NCBI RefSeq assembly: GCF_024170005.1
Contig: NZ_JALJXJ010000007.1
Location: 362,989 to 426,988 of the forward strand
DNA from: Azospirillum lipoferum
Lineage (GTDB): Bacteria; Pseudomonadota; Alphaproteobacteria; Azospirillales; Azospirillaceae
Direction: 5' to 3'
DNA: 64,000 bases
The notes beneath the pieces are model-generated. The model searched no databases. It saw nothing but the letters and a program-made list of their open reading frames with translations, and was not told where the DNA came from. The first letter of the stretch is position 1. Each line of letters begins with the position of its first letter. The position numbers were made by a program, and so were the translations under genes. Below are positions 43,506 through 52,442 of this stretch, one piece after another.

Positions 43506-45490
43506 TCCGCCGCCTCCTGGACCAGTGCCTTGGAGCGCGGCATCTCGGGGAAGCGGGCGTAGACCTCTTCCAGTGCCGCCCCCACCCCGTCGGCCCCGGT
43601 GCGGCCGGCCATGCGGCTGAAGATCTCCGTCTTGGCGAAGAAACGCCAGTGGATCGGCAGTCCGTCCAGGGTCCGCGTCAGGAAATCATAGGCATCCGGG
43701 TTCCATTGGCGCTCGTACCCCTCGCGCTCCGGTCCGAAATGGAAATGGCCGGAGGGTGCAGGCCGGGCGGCACGCAGCCGGTCGGTGGCGTCGGCGTCGA
43801 GCACGCCGTCGCGGATGACGACGCCATACTCCCGCTCCGCCGCGGCCACGGAGACGTAGCCGCGGGCCACGTCGCGGGCTACCCGCCATGGCTCGCGGGT
43901 GAACGGGTCGCCCCGGCCACCGCCCCCGGCCGAGCGGATGTCCAGCACGTCACCCGGCTGCAGCACCGCGGTGTCGATGTTGCCCAGCCGCTTTTCCCCC
44001 GGCGTGCCGGGATTGACCACCATGTCGGACAGACCCGCCGCCCGGCCGCCCAAGACGCCCCAGGGGCGGAAAAAGCCGCGGTCGCGGTTGCGTGCGGTGA
44101 TCCGGGTGTCGGGGGAGAAGACGCGGAAGGCCATGTGGGTGGCCAGCCCGCCACGCCAGCGCCCGGCTCCGCCGCTGTCGGTCGCCAGACCGTAGCGGAC
44201 GAACTCCACCGGGGTTTCCATCTCCGTGATCTCGATCGGCGTGTTCTTCAGATAGGCGGCGTCGGCGCCCGACCCGTTGGTGCCGTCGCGGTGCGGCATG
44301 CCGCCGCCACCGCCGACCACCGGGTTGACCGCGGCGATGATGCGGTTGCCCGTCCGCTCGTCGGTGGTCATCACGTTGACGATGCAGTTGTTGCCGGCCG
44401 GAGCCGCCGGAAGCCGTTCCGGCACCGCCTGGGAGAAGGCGCCGAAGATCACCGAGCGCAGGCGCGCGCAGGTCAGCGACCGCATGCCCACCGCCGCCGG
44501 GAAGGTCGGGTTCAGGACCGATCCTTCCGGGGTGATGCAGGTGAAGGGCCGGGTCAGGCCGGTGTTGAGCAGGATTTTCGGGTTGAGGGTGTAGAGGACG
44601 TAATAGACACCGACCAGCAGGATGGTGTGGCGGGGGTCGCCGCCCGACGGCACGTTGAGCGAGGAGGCGAGCTGCGGGTCCGACCCGGTGAAGTCCAGGA
44701 TCGCCTCGTCGCCCCGGATCGTCAGGGTCAGTTTCAGGCGGCAGGGGTTGGCGGCGACCGAATCCTCGTCGGCATAGTCGGCGAATACCCACTGGCCGTC
44801 GGGCATGGCGCGCAGGATGTCGCGCGCCTGCGCCTCGGCATGGTCCAGCAGCGCGTCGACGCCATCGAGGAAGGCGGTCTTGCCGAACTTCTCCACCATG
44901 GCGAGGATCTTGCGCTCGCCGGTGTTGAGCGCGCCGACCAGCGCCTTGATGTCGCCGATGTTCAGGTCGGGCTTGCGGACGTTGGTGGTCATGATCCGCA
45001 GGATCTGCTCGTCGAACACCCCTTCGCGGACCAGCTTCATCGGCGGGAAGCGGATGCCTTCCTGATGGATTTCGGTCAGCGCCCGCGACAGCGAGGCCGG
45101 GACGGCGCCGCCCATGTCGGTGTTGTGGATGTGCCCGCCGGTCCAGGCGATGATCTCGTCCTCAAAGAAGACCGGCTTCCACAGGTGGGTGTCGGGGGCG
45201 TGGGTCGCCACGAAGCCGGAATAGGGATCGTTGGTGAAGGCGACGTCGCCAGGCCGGTAATCCTCGATCATGGCGATGGCGCGGCCGTAGGTCAGGCCCG
45301 GATACCAGGTCGCCCCCAGCTCCATCGGCACGCCGAAGGTCTCGCCCCGGCGGTTCAGCAGCATGACGGTGAAATCCTCCGTCTCCTTGACAAAGGCGGA
45401 ATGGGCGGTGCGCTGGAGCGTGTGGGCCATGTTCTCGGCCGCCGAGCGCGCGTGGTTCGCCAGAACCTGAAGCTTCATCCGATCGAACAT
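43502..45490 (-). CDS. hyuB: Hydantoinase B / oxoprolinase-family subunit
   Basis: A 662-residue HyuB-type subunit with family segments such as NRRGETFGVPMELGATWYPG, GDVAFTNDPYSGFVATHAPD, GGHIHNTDMGG, NVRKPDLNIGD and a C-terminal GGGGGMPHRDGTNGSG. With HyuA it forms an ATP-dependent amidohydrolase that opens hydantoins, 5-oxoproline or related cyclic amides (some family members are acetone carboxylases). The ATG at 45490 is preferred over the GTG at 45499 because GGAG lies eight bases upstream. The length is slightly above the usual 520-600 residues because of a C-terminal extension. Confidence 0.88.
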   Translation of the reverse strand: MFDRMKLQVLANHARSAAENMAHTLQRTAHSAFVKETEDFTVMLLNRRGETFGVPMELGATWYPGLTYGRAIAMIEDYRPGDVAFTNDPYSGFVATHAPDTHLWKPVFFEDEIIAWTGGHIHNTDMGGAVPASLSRALTEIHQEGIRFPPMKLVREGVFDEQILRIMTTNVRKPDLNIGDIKALVGALNTGERKILAMVEKFGKTAFLDGVDALLDHAEAQARDILRAMPDGQWVFADYADEDSVAANPCRLKLTLTIRGDEAILDFTGSDPQLASSLNVPSGGDPRHTILLVGVYYVLYTLNPKILLNTGLTRPFTCITPEGSVLNPTFPAAVGMRSLTCARLRSVIFGAFSQAVPERLPAAPAGNNCIVNVMTTDERTGNRIIAAVNPVVGGGGGMPHRDGTNGSGADAAYLKNTPIEITEMETPVEFVRYGLATDSGGAGRWRGGLATHMAFRVFSPDTRITARNRDRGFFRPWGVLGGRAAGLSDMVVNPGTPGEKRLGNIDTAVLQPGDVLDIRSAGGGGRGDPFTREPWRVARDVARGYVSVAAAEREYGVVIRDGVLDADATDRLRAARPAPSGHFHFGPEREGYERQWNPDAYDFLTRTLDGLPIHWRFFAKTEIFSRMAGRTGADGVGAALEEVYARFPEMPRSKALVQEAAE

Positions 45491-45495
45491 GGCGA

Positions 45496-47556
45496 TCACT
45501 CCGCAAAGGTCAGGTGGAGATTGAGGTGCGCATCGACGCGCGCGTCGGTTCCGGCCGGAATGGCGAAGGTGGTGTCCTCCTGGGCTACGATGGCCGGCCC
45601 CTGGAAGCGCGCGCCGGCCTGCAAATCCGCGCGACGGTACAGCCCGACCGGGGTCACGGCGCCGCCGGTGAAGACCGGGACGCTCCGTTCCGCCGATGCG
45701 GCGCGCAGCTCGTCCGGTGCGGTGGGGAAATGCAGCACCGGGCCGCTGCCGATGGCCGACAGGCGCAGGTTGACGATCTCGATCCGCCCGTCCGGATCGT
45801 CGAAATCATAGAGCCGGGCATGCGCCGCGTGGAAGGCGGCGGCGATGGCGCCGGGATCGTCGGCGTCCAGCCAGGAGGGGTCCAGCGGCGTCTCGATCTC
45901 ATAGCTCTGGCCGGCATAGCGCATGTCGGCGACGATCATCAGCTCGGCGGCTCCGGAGTGGCCCTGCGCGGCGAGCCAGTCTCGCCCCTCCGCACCCATC
46001 GCGGCAAACGCCTCGCGCAGCGCCGGCATCAAGCCGGGGGACAGCTCGGCGAACAGGGTGCGGACGAAATCGCCGCGCAGGTCGGCGACCAGACCGCCCA
46101 GCGCCGACACCACGCCCGGCCAGCGCGGCGCGACGACGCGCGGCATGCCCAGCTCGCGCGCCAGGAACACCCCCAGCATCGGCCCGCCGCCACCGAAGGG
46201 CATCAGCGCGAAGTCCCGTACGTCGACGCCGGCGCGTGCAGCCATCTTCTCGACCTCCGCGAACATTTCCGACACCGCGACGTCGAGGATCGCCTGGGCG
46301 GTGGCCTCCGGCGAACGGCCCAACTGGTCGGCCAGCCGCCCTACCGCGGCACGGGCGAGGCCGGCATCCATCCGCAGCTGCCCGTAGGCCATCTGGCTGT
46401 GGCCAAGCCAGCCGCACACCACCATCGCGTCGGTCACCGTCGCCCAGTCGCCGCCACGGCCGTAGCAGGCCGGGCCGGGCGTCGATCCGGCGGATTCGGG
46501 GCCGACGCGCAGCACCCCCTGCCCGTCGACGCTGGCGATCGACCCGCCGCCGATGCCGATTGAGCTGACCGACACCGAGGGGATGTGCAGCGGAAACTCG
46601 CCGATCATCTCGCCGACGCCGAACTGGGCCTGACCGTCGATGATGAGCGCGAAATCGGCCGAGGTTCCGCCGATGTCCAGCGTCAGGATGCGCGGCTCCC
46701 CGGCCTGCCGGGCCAGCCATGCCGCCCCGTTCACGCCGGAGGCGGCACCCGACAGCAGCATGTGGACGCAGGCCCTCTTGCCCTCCGCCGCGTTCATCAC
46801 TCCACCATTGGATTTGGTCAGCAGCGGGCGGGCGGGAACCGCACGGCCGGCCAGCCGCTCCTCCAGGGCCGACAGGTAGCCGGAAATCCGGGGATGGACA
46901 TAGGCGTTCAGGATCGCGGTGGTCGTCCGCTCATACTCGCGGATCACCGGCCAGACCTCGGCGGAGGTGAAGACGAACAGGTCCGGGGCCAGCCGGGCGA
47001 TCTCCTCCTTCACCGCAGCCTCGTGGCCGCCGTCGCGCCAGGAATGGAGGAAGGAGACGACGACGCCCACCGCTCCCTTGGCCTTGAGGGCGGCAACGGC
47101 GTCGGCGACGGCCGTCCTGTCGGGGGCCTGCCGCTCCGTCCCGTCGGAGCGCAGGCGGGCGGGGATGCCGAAGACCATGTCGCGGGCGACGAGTTGGTCC
47201 GGGCGCGAGCAGAACAGGGAGTAGGTGTCCGGCATGCGCAGCCGGGCGAGTTCGATCACGTCCTCGAATCCCGCATTGGTCAGCAGTGCCAGCGGCGCGC
47301 CCTTGCGCTGGATGACCGTGTTCATCCCCACCGTCGTGCCGTGCACGAAGCGGGTGACGGCGCGCGGGTCCATCCCCTCCCGCTCGGCCAGCAGGGTCAG
47401 GCCGGTCATCAGCTCCGCACCGGGGTCGTCCGGCGTCGTCAGCACCTTCAGCGACGCCACCCGGCCCGACCGGGTGTCCAGCGCGCAGAAATCGATGAAG
47501 GTCCCGCCGATGTCGACACCGACCTTCCAATCGGCCTCACCCATGCCCCCGTCCAT
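45496..47556 (-). CDS. hyuA: Hydantoinase A / oxoprolinase-family subunit
   Basis: A 686-residue HyuA-type subunit with an actin/ASKHA-like ATP-binding fold. The phosphate-binding loop is GVDIGGTFIDF near the N-terminus, then FVHGTTVGMNTVIQRKG, ILTLDIGGTSADFALI and the C-terminal FQGPAIVAQEDTTFAIPAG. It works with the HyuB subunit encoded directly downstream, the two genes meeting at 45490-45498. The ATG at 47556 has AAGGGAG upstream and removes a low-quality N-terminal extension. It leads a coupled four-gene operon (hyuA, hyuB, HcnA-like, HcnB-like). Two ATAAGGC-type palindromes lie upstream. Confidence 0.88.
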   Translation of the reverse strand: MDGGMGEADWKVGVDIGGTFIDFCALDTRSGRVASLKVLTTPDDPGAELMTGLTLLAEREGMDPRAVTRFVHGTTVGMNTVIQRKGAPLALLTNAGFEDVIELARLRMPDTYSLFCSRPDQLVARDMVFGIPARLRSDGTERQAPDRTAVADAVAALKAKGAVGVVVSFLHSWRDGGHEAAVKEEIARLAPDLFVFTSAEVWPVIREYERTTTAILNAYVHPRISGYLSALEERLAGRAVPARPLLTKSNGGVMNAAEGKRACVHMLLSGAASGVNGAAWLARQAGEPRILTLDIGGTSADFALIIDGQAQFGVGEMIGEFPLHIPSVSVSSIGIGGGSIASVDGQGVLRVGPESAGSTPGPACYGRGGDWATVTDAMVVCGWLGHSQMAYGQLRMDAGLARAAVGRLADQLGRSPEATAQAILDVAVSEMFAEVEKMAARAGVDVRDFALMPFGGGGPMLGVFLARELGMPRVVAPRWPGVVSALGGLVADLRGDFVRTLFAELSPGLMPALREAFAAMGAEGRDWLAAQGHSGAAELMIVADMRYAGQSYEIETPLDPSWLDADDPGAIAAAFHAAHARLYDFDDPDGRIEIVNLRLSAIGSGPVLHFPTAPDELRAASAERSVPVFTGGAVTPVGLYRRADLQAGARFQGPAIVAQEDTTFAIPAGTDARVDAHLNLHLTFAE

Positions 47557-47650
47557 CTCAGCTCCCTTCTGCCTGTCAGCCTGTGCTTGTGCTGGAGAAA
47601 AGCTGACATGGCGGCCCAAGGGCGGTCTAAGACCCAATGAAAGCAAATGC

Positions 47651-47665
47651 ATAAGGCGGACTTAT
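47651..47665. promoter_or_regulatory. Operator-like palindrome ATAAGGCGGACTTAT
   Basis: A 5-5-5 palindrome (ATAAG-N5-CTTAT) in the divergent gap between hyuA (start 47556) and the DAO gene (start 47803). It matches the reverse complement of the site at 53893-53907 at 13 of 15 positions, giving ATAAGGCNNACTTAT. Sharing between two loci suggests one regulator. Confidence 0.55.
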
Positions 47666-47692
47666 TGCACCCGGCCTCTTGATGCTCAGTCC

Positions 47693-47707
47693 ATAGCCCG
47701 GCCTTAT
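47693..47707. promoter_or_regulatory. Weaker second copy of the ATAAGGC-type site
   Basis: ATAGCCCGGCCTTAT keeps the 5-5-5 spacing. Its reverse complement begins ATAAGGCCGGG, so one half-site is intact and the other is degenerate. Its centre lies 42 bp from that of the better copy at 47651-47665, four helical turns away, consistent with cooperative binding in the same divergent region. Confidence 0.35.
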
Positions 47708-47802
47708 GGGATCATGCCCAACCCGTCTTTGACCCGCCCGCCCGTCCTGGGCAGCCTGACCGATGGGGCGGAGCCGCGTCCGCCCGCCTGTGGGAGAGGT
47801 CG

Positions 47803-48948
47803 ATGAGGGTTATCGTGCTGGGCGGCGGGTTGATGGGATCGGCCGCCGCCTTCTTCCTGGCCCGGCGTGGCCTGCGCGTCACCCTGCTGGAACGCAACCG
47901 CGTCGGTATGGGCGCGACGGTCGCGTCCTTCGGCAACATCCGCCGCAGCGGACGCTATCTGCCGCAGCTGCCGCTCGCCCACCGGTCGCGGGCGCTGTGG
48001 GGCGAGGCGGAACGGCTGCTCGGCCGCGACGTGGAGTTCCGCGCCACCGGCCATCTGCGGCTGGTGTTCGACGAGGATGGGCTGGCCGACATGCGCCGCT
48101 ATGTCGCCGACGCGCGGCCCTGGGGGCTGGAGCTGGAGGAGCTGACACCGCCGGAGATCCGCCGCCGCTTTCCCGGCTTGGGGCCGGGGGCGATCGCCGC
48201 CTCCTTCTCTCCGCAGGACGGCAGCGGCAACCCGCGCCTGATTGCACCCGCCTTCGCCGACGCCGCCCGCCGCCTGGGCGCCGAGATCGTCGAGGAGTGC
48301 GGAGCGGTGGAGGTGTCGGCGACCGGTTCGGGCTTCGAAGCGGTGACGCAGCGGGGCCGCTTCACCGCGGACTGTCTGCTGAACGCCGCCGGCGCCTGGG
48401 GGGCCCGCGTCGCCGCCGGCTTCGGCGAGAACGTGCCGATGGCGGCGTATGGGCCGCAGATGGGCGTCACCGAACCGCTGCCGCACCGGATCCTGCCGGT
48501 GGTCGGCATGTGGTCGCGCGCCGGCGGCGATGGCTATCTGCGTCAGGTTGAGCGCGGCAACATCGTCTTTGGCGGCGCTGCGGAGCGCGTGGCGGTGCCG
48601 CTCGACCCCGGCCATGCCAAGGCGGACCCGGCGCGGCTGCCCGGACAGTTGCGGGGCTTGGTGCGGTTGCTGCCGGCCATCGCCGACGTCGCGGTGATCC
48701 GCACCTGGTCGGGCTGCGAAGGCTATGTCGCCGACAAGCTTCCGGTGATGGGGGCGTCGGCGACGATACCCGGCCTGTTCCACGCCTTCGGCTTCAGCGG
48801 CCACGGCTTCCAGTTGGGCCCCGGCGTCGGCGACGTGATGGCGGAGATCATCGCCACCGGTCGCACCGACACGCCGCTGCATGATTTCCGCATCGACCGC
48901 TTCCAGACCACCGGCCAGCCGGCCGGCCAAACGGTCGCTCTACCCTGA
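47803..48948 (+). CDS. DAO-family FAD-dependent amine/amino-acid oxidoreductase
   Basis: A 381-residue flavoenzyme with the N-terminal FAD fold (VIVLGGGLMGSAAAFFLARRG) and the C-terminal FSGHGFQLGPGVGDVMAEI typical of sarcosine oxidase, glycine oxidase and opine-oxidase beta subunits. The active-site region SFGNIRRSGRYLPQLPLA is of the type seen in three-subunit enzymes. The HcnA- and HcnB-like partners lie on the other side of the hydantoinase genes, transcribed divergently. GGGAGAGGTCG precedes the ATG. It most likely oxidises an imino or amino acid; the substrate is unknown. Confidence 0.82.
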   Translation: MRVIVLGGGLMGSAAAFFLARRGLRVTLLERNRVGMGATVASFGNIRRSGRYLPQLPLAHRSRALWGEAERLLGRDVEFRATGHLRLVFDEDGLADMRRYVADARPWGLELEELTPPEIRRRFPGLGPGAIAASFSPQDGSGNPRLIAPAFADAARRLGAEIVEECGAVEVSATGSGFEAVTQRGRFTADCLLNAAGAWGARVAAGFGENVPMAAYGPQMGVTEPLPHRILPVVGMWSRAGGDGYLRQVERGNIVFGGAAERVAVPLDPGHAKADPARLPGQLRGLVRLLPAIADVAVIRTWSGCEGYVADKLPVMGASATIPGLFHAFGFSGHGFQLGPGVGDVMAEIIATGRTDTPLHDFRIDRFQTTGQPAGQTVALP

Positions 48949-48955
48949 AAAGCAA

Positions 48956-48989
48956 GCCGCGGCCTGCCGGTTCAACGGCGGGCCGCGGC
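48956..48989. terminator. Bidirectional hairpin between convergent genes
   Basis: GCCGCGGCC (48956-48964) pairs with GGCCGCGGC (48981-48989); part of the loop (TGCCG/CGGCG) can also pair. On the minus strand the stem is followed by TTGCTTTTC, so it best serves the leftward transcript. Confidence 0.6.
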
Positions 48990-48998
48990 GTACGGACT

Positions 48999-49976
48999 TC
49001 AGCGTGCGGACTCCAGCACTTCCGACCGGACGGTGAACCGGCCGGCCAGCGGGACCACCAGGGCCGACGCCGCGATCACGAAGGCACCGGCCAGACTGAC
49101 CGGGGACGGCAGCAGGCCGAAGATGGCGGCGTCGAGCATCAGCGCCCACAGCATGGCGGTGTAGTCGAAGGGCGCCTGGGTTGATACCGGCGCACGGGCC
49201 ATCGCCTCGGTCATGGTGATGTGCGCCAGCCCGCCGAAGATGCCGGCACCGACGAGATAAGCCATCGAATGACCCGTCGGGGCGATCCAGCCGAACGGCC
49301 AGCTTGCCAGACCGCCAAGCGCGCAGATGACGGCGAAATAGAAGGCGATGGTTCCCGGTGCTTCGGTCGCGGTCAGAGTCTTGATCTCCACCCGGCCGGC
49401 CGCGGTCGCGACCGCCATAGCCAGCCCGGCCGCCACCCCGATGATGGTGTTGTGATCCAGCGTCGGCCCTTCGAAGGCGGGGGCGAGCATCAGAATCACC
49501 CCGGCGAAGCCGGTCAGCGCCGCACCGATGGCGACGGCGCCCGGCCGTTCCCGCAGGAACAGCATGGCGGCCGGCACCGCAAACAGCGGAGCCAGGAACC
49601 CCAGCGCGGTCGCCAGCGCCAGGGGCAGATAGGCCAGGGAAATGAAGGAGAGCACCATCGCAGCGCCGCCATAGAGGTTGCGCTTCAGATGTCCGACCGG
49701 CTGCCGTGTCTTCAGGGCCGAGGGGAATTGCCGGCGCCACATCAGATAGGCGACGATCGGCGGCAGAGCGAAGGCGCTGCGGTAGAAGACGATCTGTCCG
49801 ATCGGCGCCTCGACGGTCGCCAGCCTGACGAACAGCGACATCACCACGAACAGCCCGGCCGACACCAGCCGAAGCATGATTCCGGCGCGGTTGCCAGTGG
49901 AGGATGGATAGGGGGACGGTTCGGGCACGGGTTCGGCGTGAGAGCCGGCGGAGGAGTCCGGCATCTGTCCCGGCAT
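48999..49976 (-). CDS. EamA/DMT-family transporter
   Basis: A 325-residue inner-membrane protein with ten predicted spans in two EamA repeats (about residues 28-155 and 175-305) and a Pro/Ser-rich cytoplasmic N-terminus. Family features include FYRSAFALPPIVAYLMWRR in repeat one and GAGIFGGLAHITMTEAM in repeat two. DMT transporters export amino acids or metabolites. It begins 36 bp after the GNAT gene on the same strand, probably one operon. AAGGA lies upstream of the ATG at 49976; a second ATG follows four codons later. Confidence 0.88.
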   Translation of the reverse strand: MPGQMPDSSAGSHAEPVPEPSPYPSSTGNRAGIMLRLVSAGLFVVMSLFVRLATVEAPIGQIVFYRSAFALPPIVAYLMWRRQFPSALKTRQPVGHLKRNLYGGAAMVLSFISLAYLPLALATALGFLAPLFAVPAAMLFLRERPGAVAIGAALTGFAGVILMLAPAFEGPTLDHNTIIGVAAGLAMAVATAAGRVEIKTLTATEAPGTIAFYFAVICALGGLASWPFGWIAPTGHSMAYLVGAGIFGGLAHITMTEAMARAPVSTQAPFDYTAMLWALMLDAAIFGLLPSPVSLAGAFVIAASALVVPLAGRFTVRSEVLESAR

Positions 49977-50012
49977 GATCGGCGCATCCTTATTCGTGAA
50001 ATCGGGGGCGGC

Positions 50013-50936
50013 TCAACCCAGGGCCTGGGTGGCGAGTGCGAAGGTGACGGGGCGGTCCGGCCCACGCGTCGACGGATCGGTCAGCGGGGCGCCCAGCGAC
50101 ATGGTCAGCACCGTGTCGTGAATCTTCAAACCCGACCGCGCGACGAACAGCGGGAAGATCCCCTCGTCCAGATGGGTATCCAGGCGCAGGAAACGGCCGT
50201 CATGCTCGTTCACATGGGGTTGCACCACCACGACGGCGTCCTCGTCCAGCCCGGCGACCACCGGGCCGACGACATGCCCGCGACCGAAGGGGCGGCAGAG
50301 AGCGAAGGCCGCCAGCTTGCCGTCGCGCTCCAGCCCATAGCCGACCGACTGCTCGAACAGCCGCGCGATCAGCCCGGCGCGCGAGGTTCCGAAGGCGCGC
50401 TCGTCCAGCGCCGTCACCGCCGCGAGATCCGCCGCCTCCAGCCGGCGCACCGGCTCTGCGGAGGAGGGCGGGTCGCTCCGGCGTGCCTCTCCCTGGCATT
50501 GGAACACGGTCCGATGGCCGATGAAGCCGAGCGAGCGGTACAGCGCCAGCGCCGCACGGGTGGCGCTCAGCCGATAGGTCCGCCCCGCCGACGCCGACAG
50601 CACCCGCTTCATCAGCCATTCGCCAACCCCCAGCGATTGCAGCCGGGGCGAGGTCATGACCATGCCGATGGTCGCGAAATCGTCGCCATGGGGAAACCAC
50701 ATCGCCGACCCCAGGACGCGGTCGATCTCGTCGAGGGCGACGAAGCCGTAGCCGACCTCGCGCGCGAACTGCCAATCCTCCGCGCGATGCGGCCAACCGA
50801 CCGAGATCGACAGCGCCTGCAAGCGCTCAAGGTCGATGTCGGCGATGTCGGCCATCCGCACGTCGAAGGCATCGACCGTCAGGGAGGGCGGTAACGCACC
50901 GTCCGCCAATCCATCCTCCAGCCCGCGTTCGCTCAA
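50013..50936 (-). CDS. GNAT-family N-acetyltransferase, double domain, TTG start
   Basis: A 307-residue acetyltransferase with a GNAT domain at about residues 25-150 (acetyl-CoA site SPRLQSLGVGEWLM, Q-x-x-G-x-G pattern) and a second, degenerate GNAT-like domain behind it (about 165-300). The start appears to be TTG at 50936: GGGGAGGAG lies six bases upstream, whereas the nearest in-frame ATG is about 40 residues further in, inside the fold. This fits proteins that acetylate amines or amino acids. With the DMT exporter it may form a modify-and-export pair, which is inference. Confidence 0.78.
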   Translation of the reverse strand: MSERGLEDGLADGALPPSLTVDAFDVRMADIADIDLERLQALSISVGWPHRAEDWQFAREVGYGFVALDEIDRVLGSAMWFPHGDDFATIGMVMTSPRLQSLGVGEWLMKRVLSASAGRTYRLSATRAALALYRSLGFIGHRTVFQCQGEARRSDPPSSAEPVRRLEAADLAAVTALDERAFGTSRAGLIARLFEQSVGYGLERDGKLAAFALCRPFGRGHVVGPVVAGLDEDAVVVVQPHVNEHDGRFLRLDTHLDEGIFPLFVARSGLKIHDTVLTMSLGAPLTDPSTRGPDRPVTFALATQALG

Positions 50937-51553
50937 AGCTTTCTCCTCCCCGGAGTTTCGATAGCGTGATGCGGTGCTCCCATAGGGCAACTGACATGCC
51001 TGAACCACCAACCGCTTCCCGAGATTACCGGGGCAACCGCCGCACAAATCACCGCAATGCGCCGGCCCAGCACAACAATCCTCTAAATCCCTATGTCATT
51101 CAGCACGGATTGGAGCGGGCGTCGGCTAAGATCATGAGGGGCGCAGCCACCAAGGCCGCCGAGCCATTCGCCATCGGGTTCATTGTGCTTGCCGAAGTTG
51201 TCCAGTTCATCGCCCAGCAGTGCGAATCACAGGCCGCACAGCATCGGCAGTGATGCCGGCAGCCATCTTTGCGTACCCATGGGACGATTTTTGCGACGGT
51301 GCCGCCTATCCTGCCACGAGCCAGATGGATGCGACAGGACCCACCGCACTGAATCTTTTGGATCAGATCATCAATATAGTGATCGAAGACCGAGCCGCCG
51401 GTCAACTCGCCGGATCGGCGGCTCCTAACCCTGGCGTAAGGCCAGAAATCGATCATCCTCATACGGCGGACCGTTCGAGGGAGAGCACGCAGCATGACAC
51501 TTGTGCGCAGGACGTTCATTGCAGTATGATCATTTTATTGAACGGGAGGGCAC
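50937..51553. other. 617-bp intergenic region holding the left repeat copy
   Basis: Besides the repeat at 51021-51133 this region holds no convincing gene. Overlapping frames between about 50966 and 51789 look random: Cys/His/Arg-rich with no folded pattern. Near the right end, ATGATCAT (51526-51533) lies between GTTCA (51514-51518) and TGAAC (51539-51543), a possible operator for the XRE regulator at 51554. The part from 51170 to 51520 could be decayed DNA at the edge of the block that follows. Confidence 0.4.
51021..51133 (+). repeat. Left copy of a 113-bp diverged direct repeat
   Basis: This aligns without gaps to 56311-56423, with 81 of 113 positions identical by hand count. The best-conserved parts are CACAACAATCCT, CATTCAGCACGGA and GCTAAGATC. 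Similarity appears to continue weakly about 30 bp on each side. The right copy lies in the leader of the M20 deacylase operon. Confidence 0.75.
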
Positions 51554-52186
51554 ATGGTTGCCGGCAAGAATTCACCCGCGGCGCAGCCGAGCGAAGTGGC
51601 GCCGGAACTGGCCGACGAAAATGCGCAGTTGATCGGCCGGCGCGTGCGCACGCTGCGGGGAGAGCGCAAGCTGACGATCGCGGAACTGGCCGCCAAAGCC
51701 TCTGTTTCGGCAGGGATCATCAGCCAGATCGAGCGCGGCAGCGCGAATCCTTCGATCAAGACGCTCCAGCGTCTGTGCGACGCCCTTGATGTGAATGTCT
51801 GGAAGTTTCTTGACGAGGAAAAGCGGGGCGGAGCGGGCGACGCTCCGCCTTTCATCCGCCGGCGGGCGCAACGCCCGCGCATGGTTGTGGGGGACAAAGG
51901 ACTAACCAAGGAATTGCTGTCGCCGCAGTATGCGGACGAATTGCGGTTCATGTTCGTGACGATGCCGCCCGGGAGCGCCACGGAAGAGATGCTGATCGGT
52001 GCCGGCCAGAAGGCGGGCTATGTGATGGCCGGGGCGGTCGAACTGACCGTCGGAGAGCATACCGTTCTCCTGGAGGAAGGCGACAGCTTCCAATTCAACA
52101 GCGATGTCGAACATGGACTGGCCAATCGCTCCGACCAGGAAGCGAAGGTGCTTTGGATAATCAGCGCGCTCGACGTCCGTCTTTAA
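51554..52186 (+). CDS. XRE-cupin transcriptional regulator
   Basis: A 210-residue regulator with an N-terminal helix-turn-helix of the Cro/XRE type (about residues 25-82, LTIAELAAKASVSAGIISQIERGSANPSIKTLQRL) and a C-terminal cupin ligand domain (about 125-205, LTVGEHTVLLEEGDSFQFNSDVEHGLANRS). This is the PuuR/SutR-type layout, used to control amine or amino-acid catabolism. CGGGAGG precedes the ATG. It lies upstream of a DAO oxidase and an amino-acid transporter on the same strand and is their likely regulator. Confidence 0.9.
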   Translation: MVAGKNSPAAQPSEVAPELADENAQLIGRRVRTLRGERKLTIAELAAKASVSAGIISQIERGSANPSIKTLQRLCDALDVNVWKFLDEEKRGGAGDAPPFIRRRAQRPRMVVGDKGLTKELLSPQYADELRFMFVTMPPGSATEEMLIGAGQKAGYVMAGAVELTVGEHTVLLEEGDSFQFNSDVEHGLANRSDQEAKVLWIISALDVRL

Positions 52187-52442
52187 AGCGCAGATCGAAA
52201 GCGCACCGAAGTCGAAGCGGATCAGTGGCATCGGCGCGCCGGACCAGAGTTTTGACAGGCGATTTCAGCCCATTCCGCCGGTGCTGGGATCCGCTTCCGG
52301 AATGACGGGGGCGACGCAACGCACCACACCGGGCTCCGCAGCCTGGAAAGCCGGCAATGGCAATCAGACCGACCGGCGGATCGTAAACCAGTTCAATTCG
52401 GGCCAAAAGCCCGCCCGCATCGTGAAATGAGGGTTTGAAGCC

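Noticed and set aside
43649..45811. A 720-codon plus-strand frame over the hydantoinase B gene
   Set aside because: Antisense shadow; the minus frame matches hydantoinase B along its whole length.
51100..51519. A 139-codon minus-strand frame in the 51-kb gap
   Set aside because: Rich in Cys, Arg and Trp with no fold, and it runs through the conserved repeat; I see no sign of selection on it.
51220..51789. A 189-codon plus-strand frame upstream of and overlapping the XRE regulator
   Set aside because: It overlaps the regulator out of frame, has no ribosome-binding site and reads as low-complexity sequence without recognisable domains.
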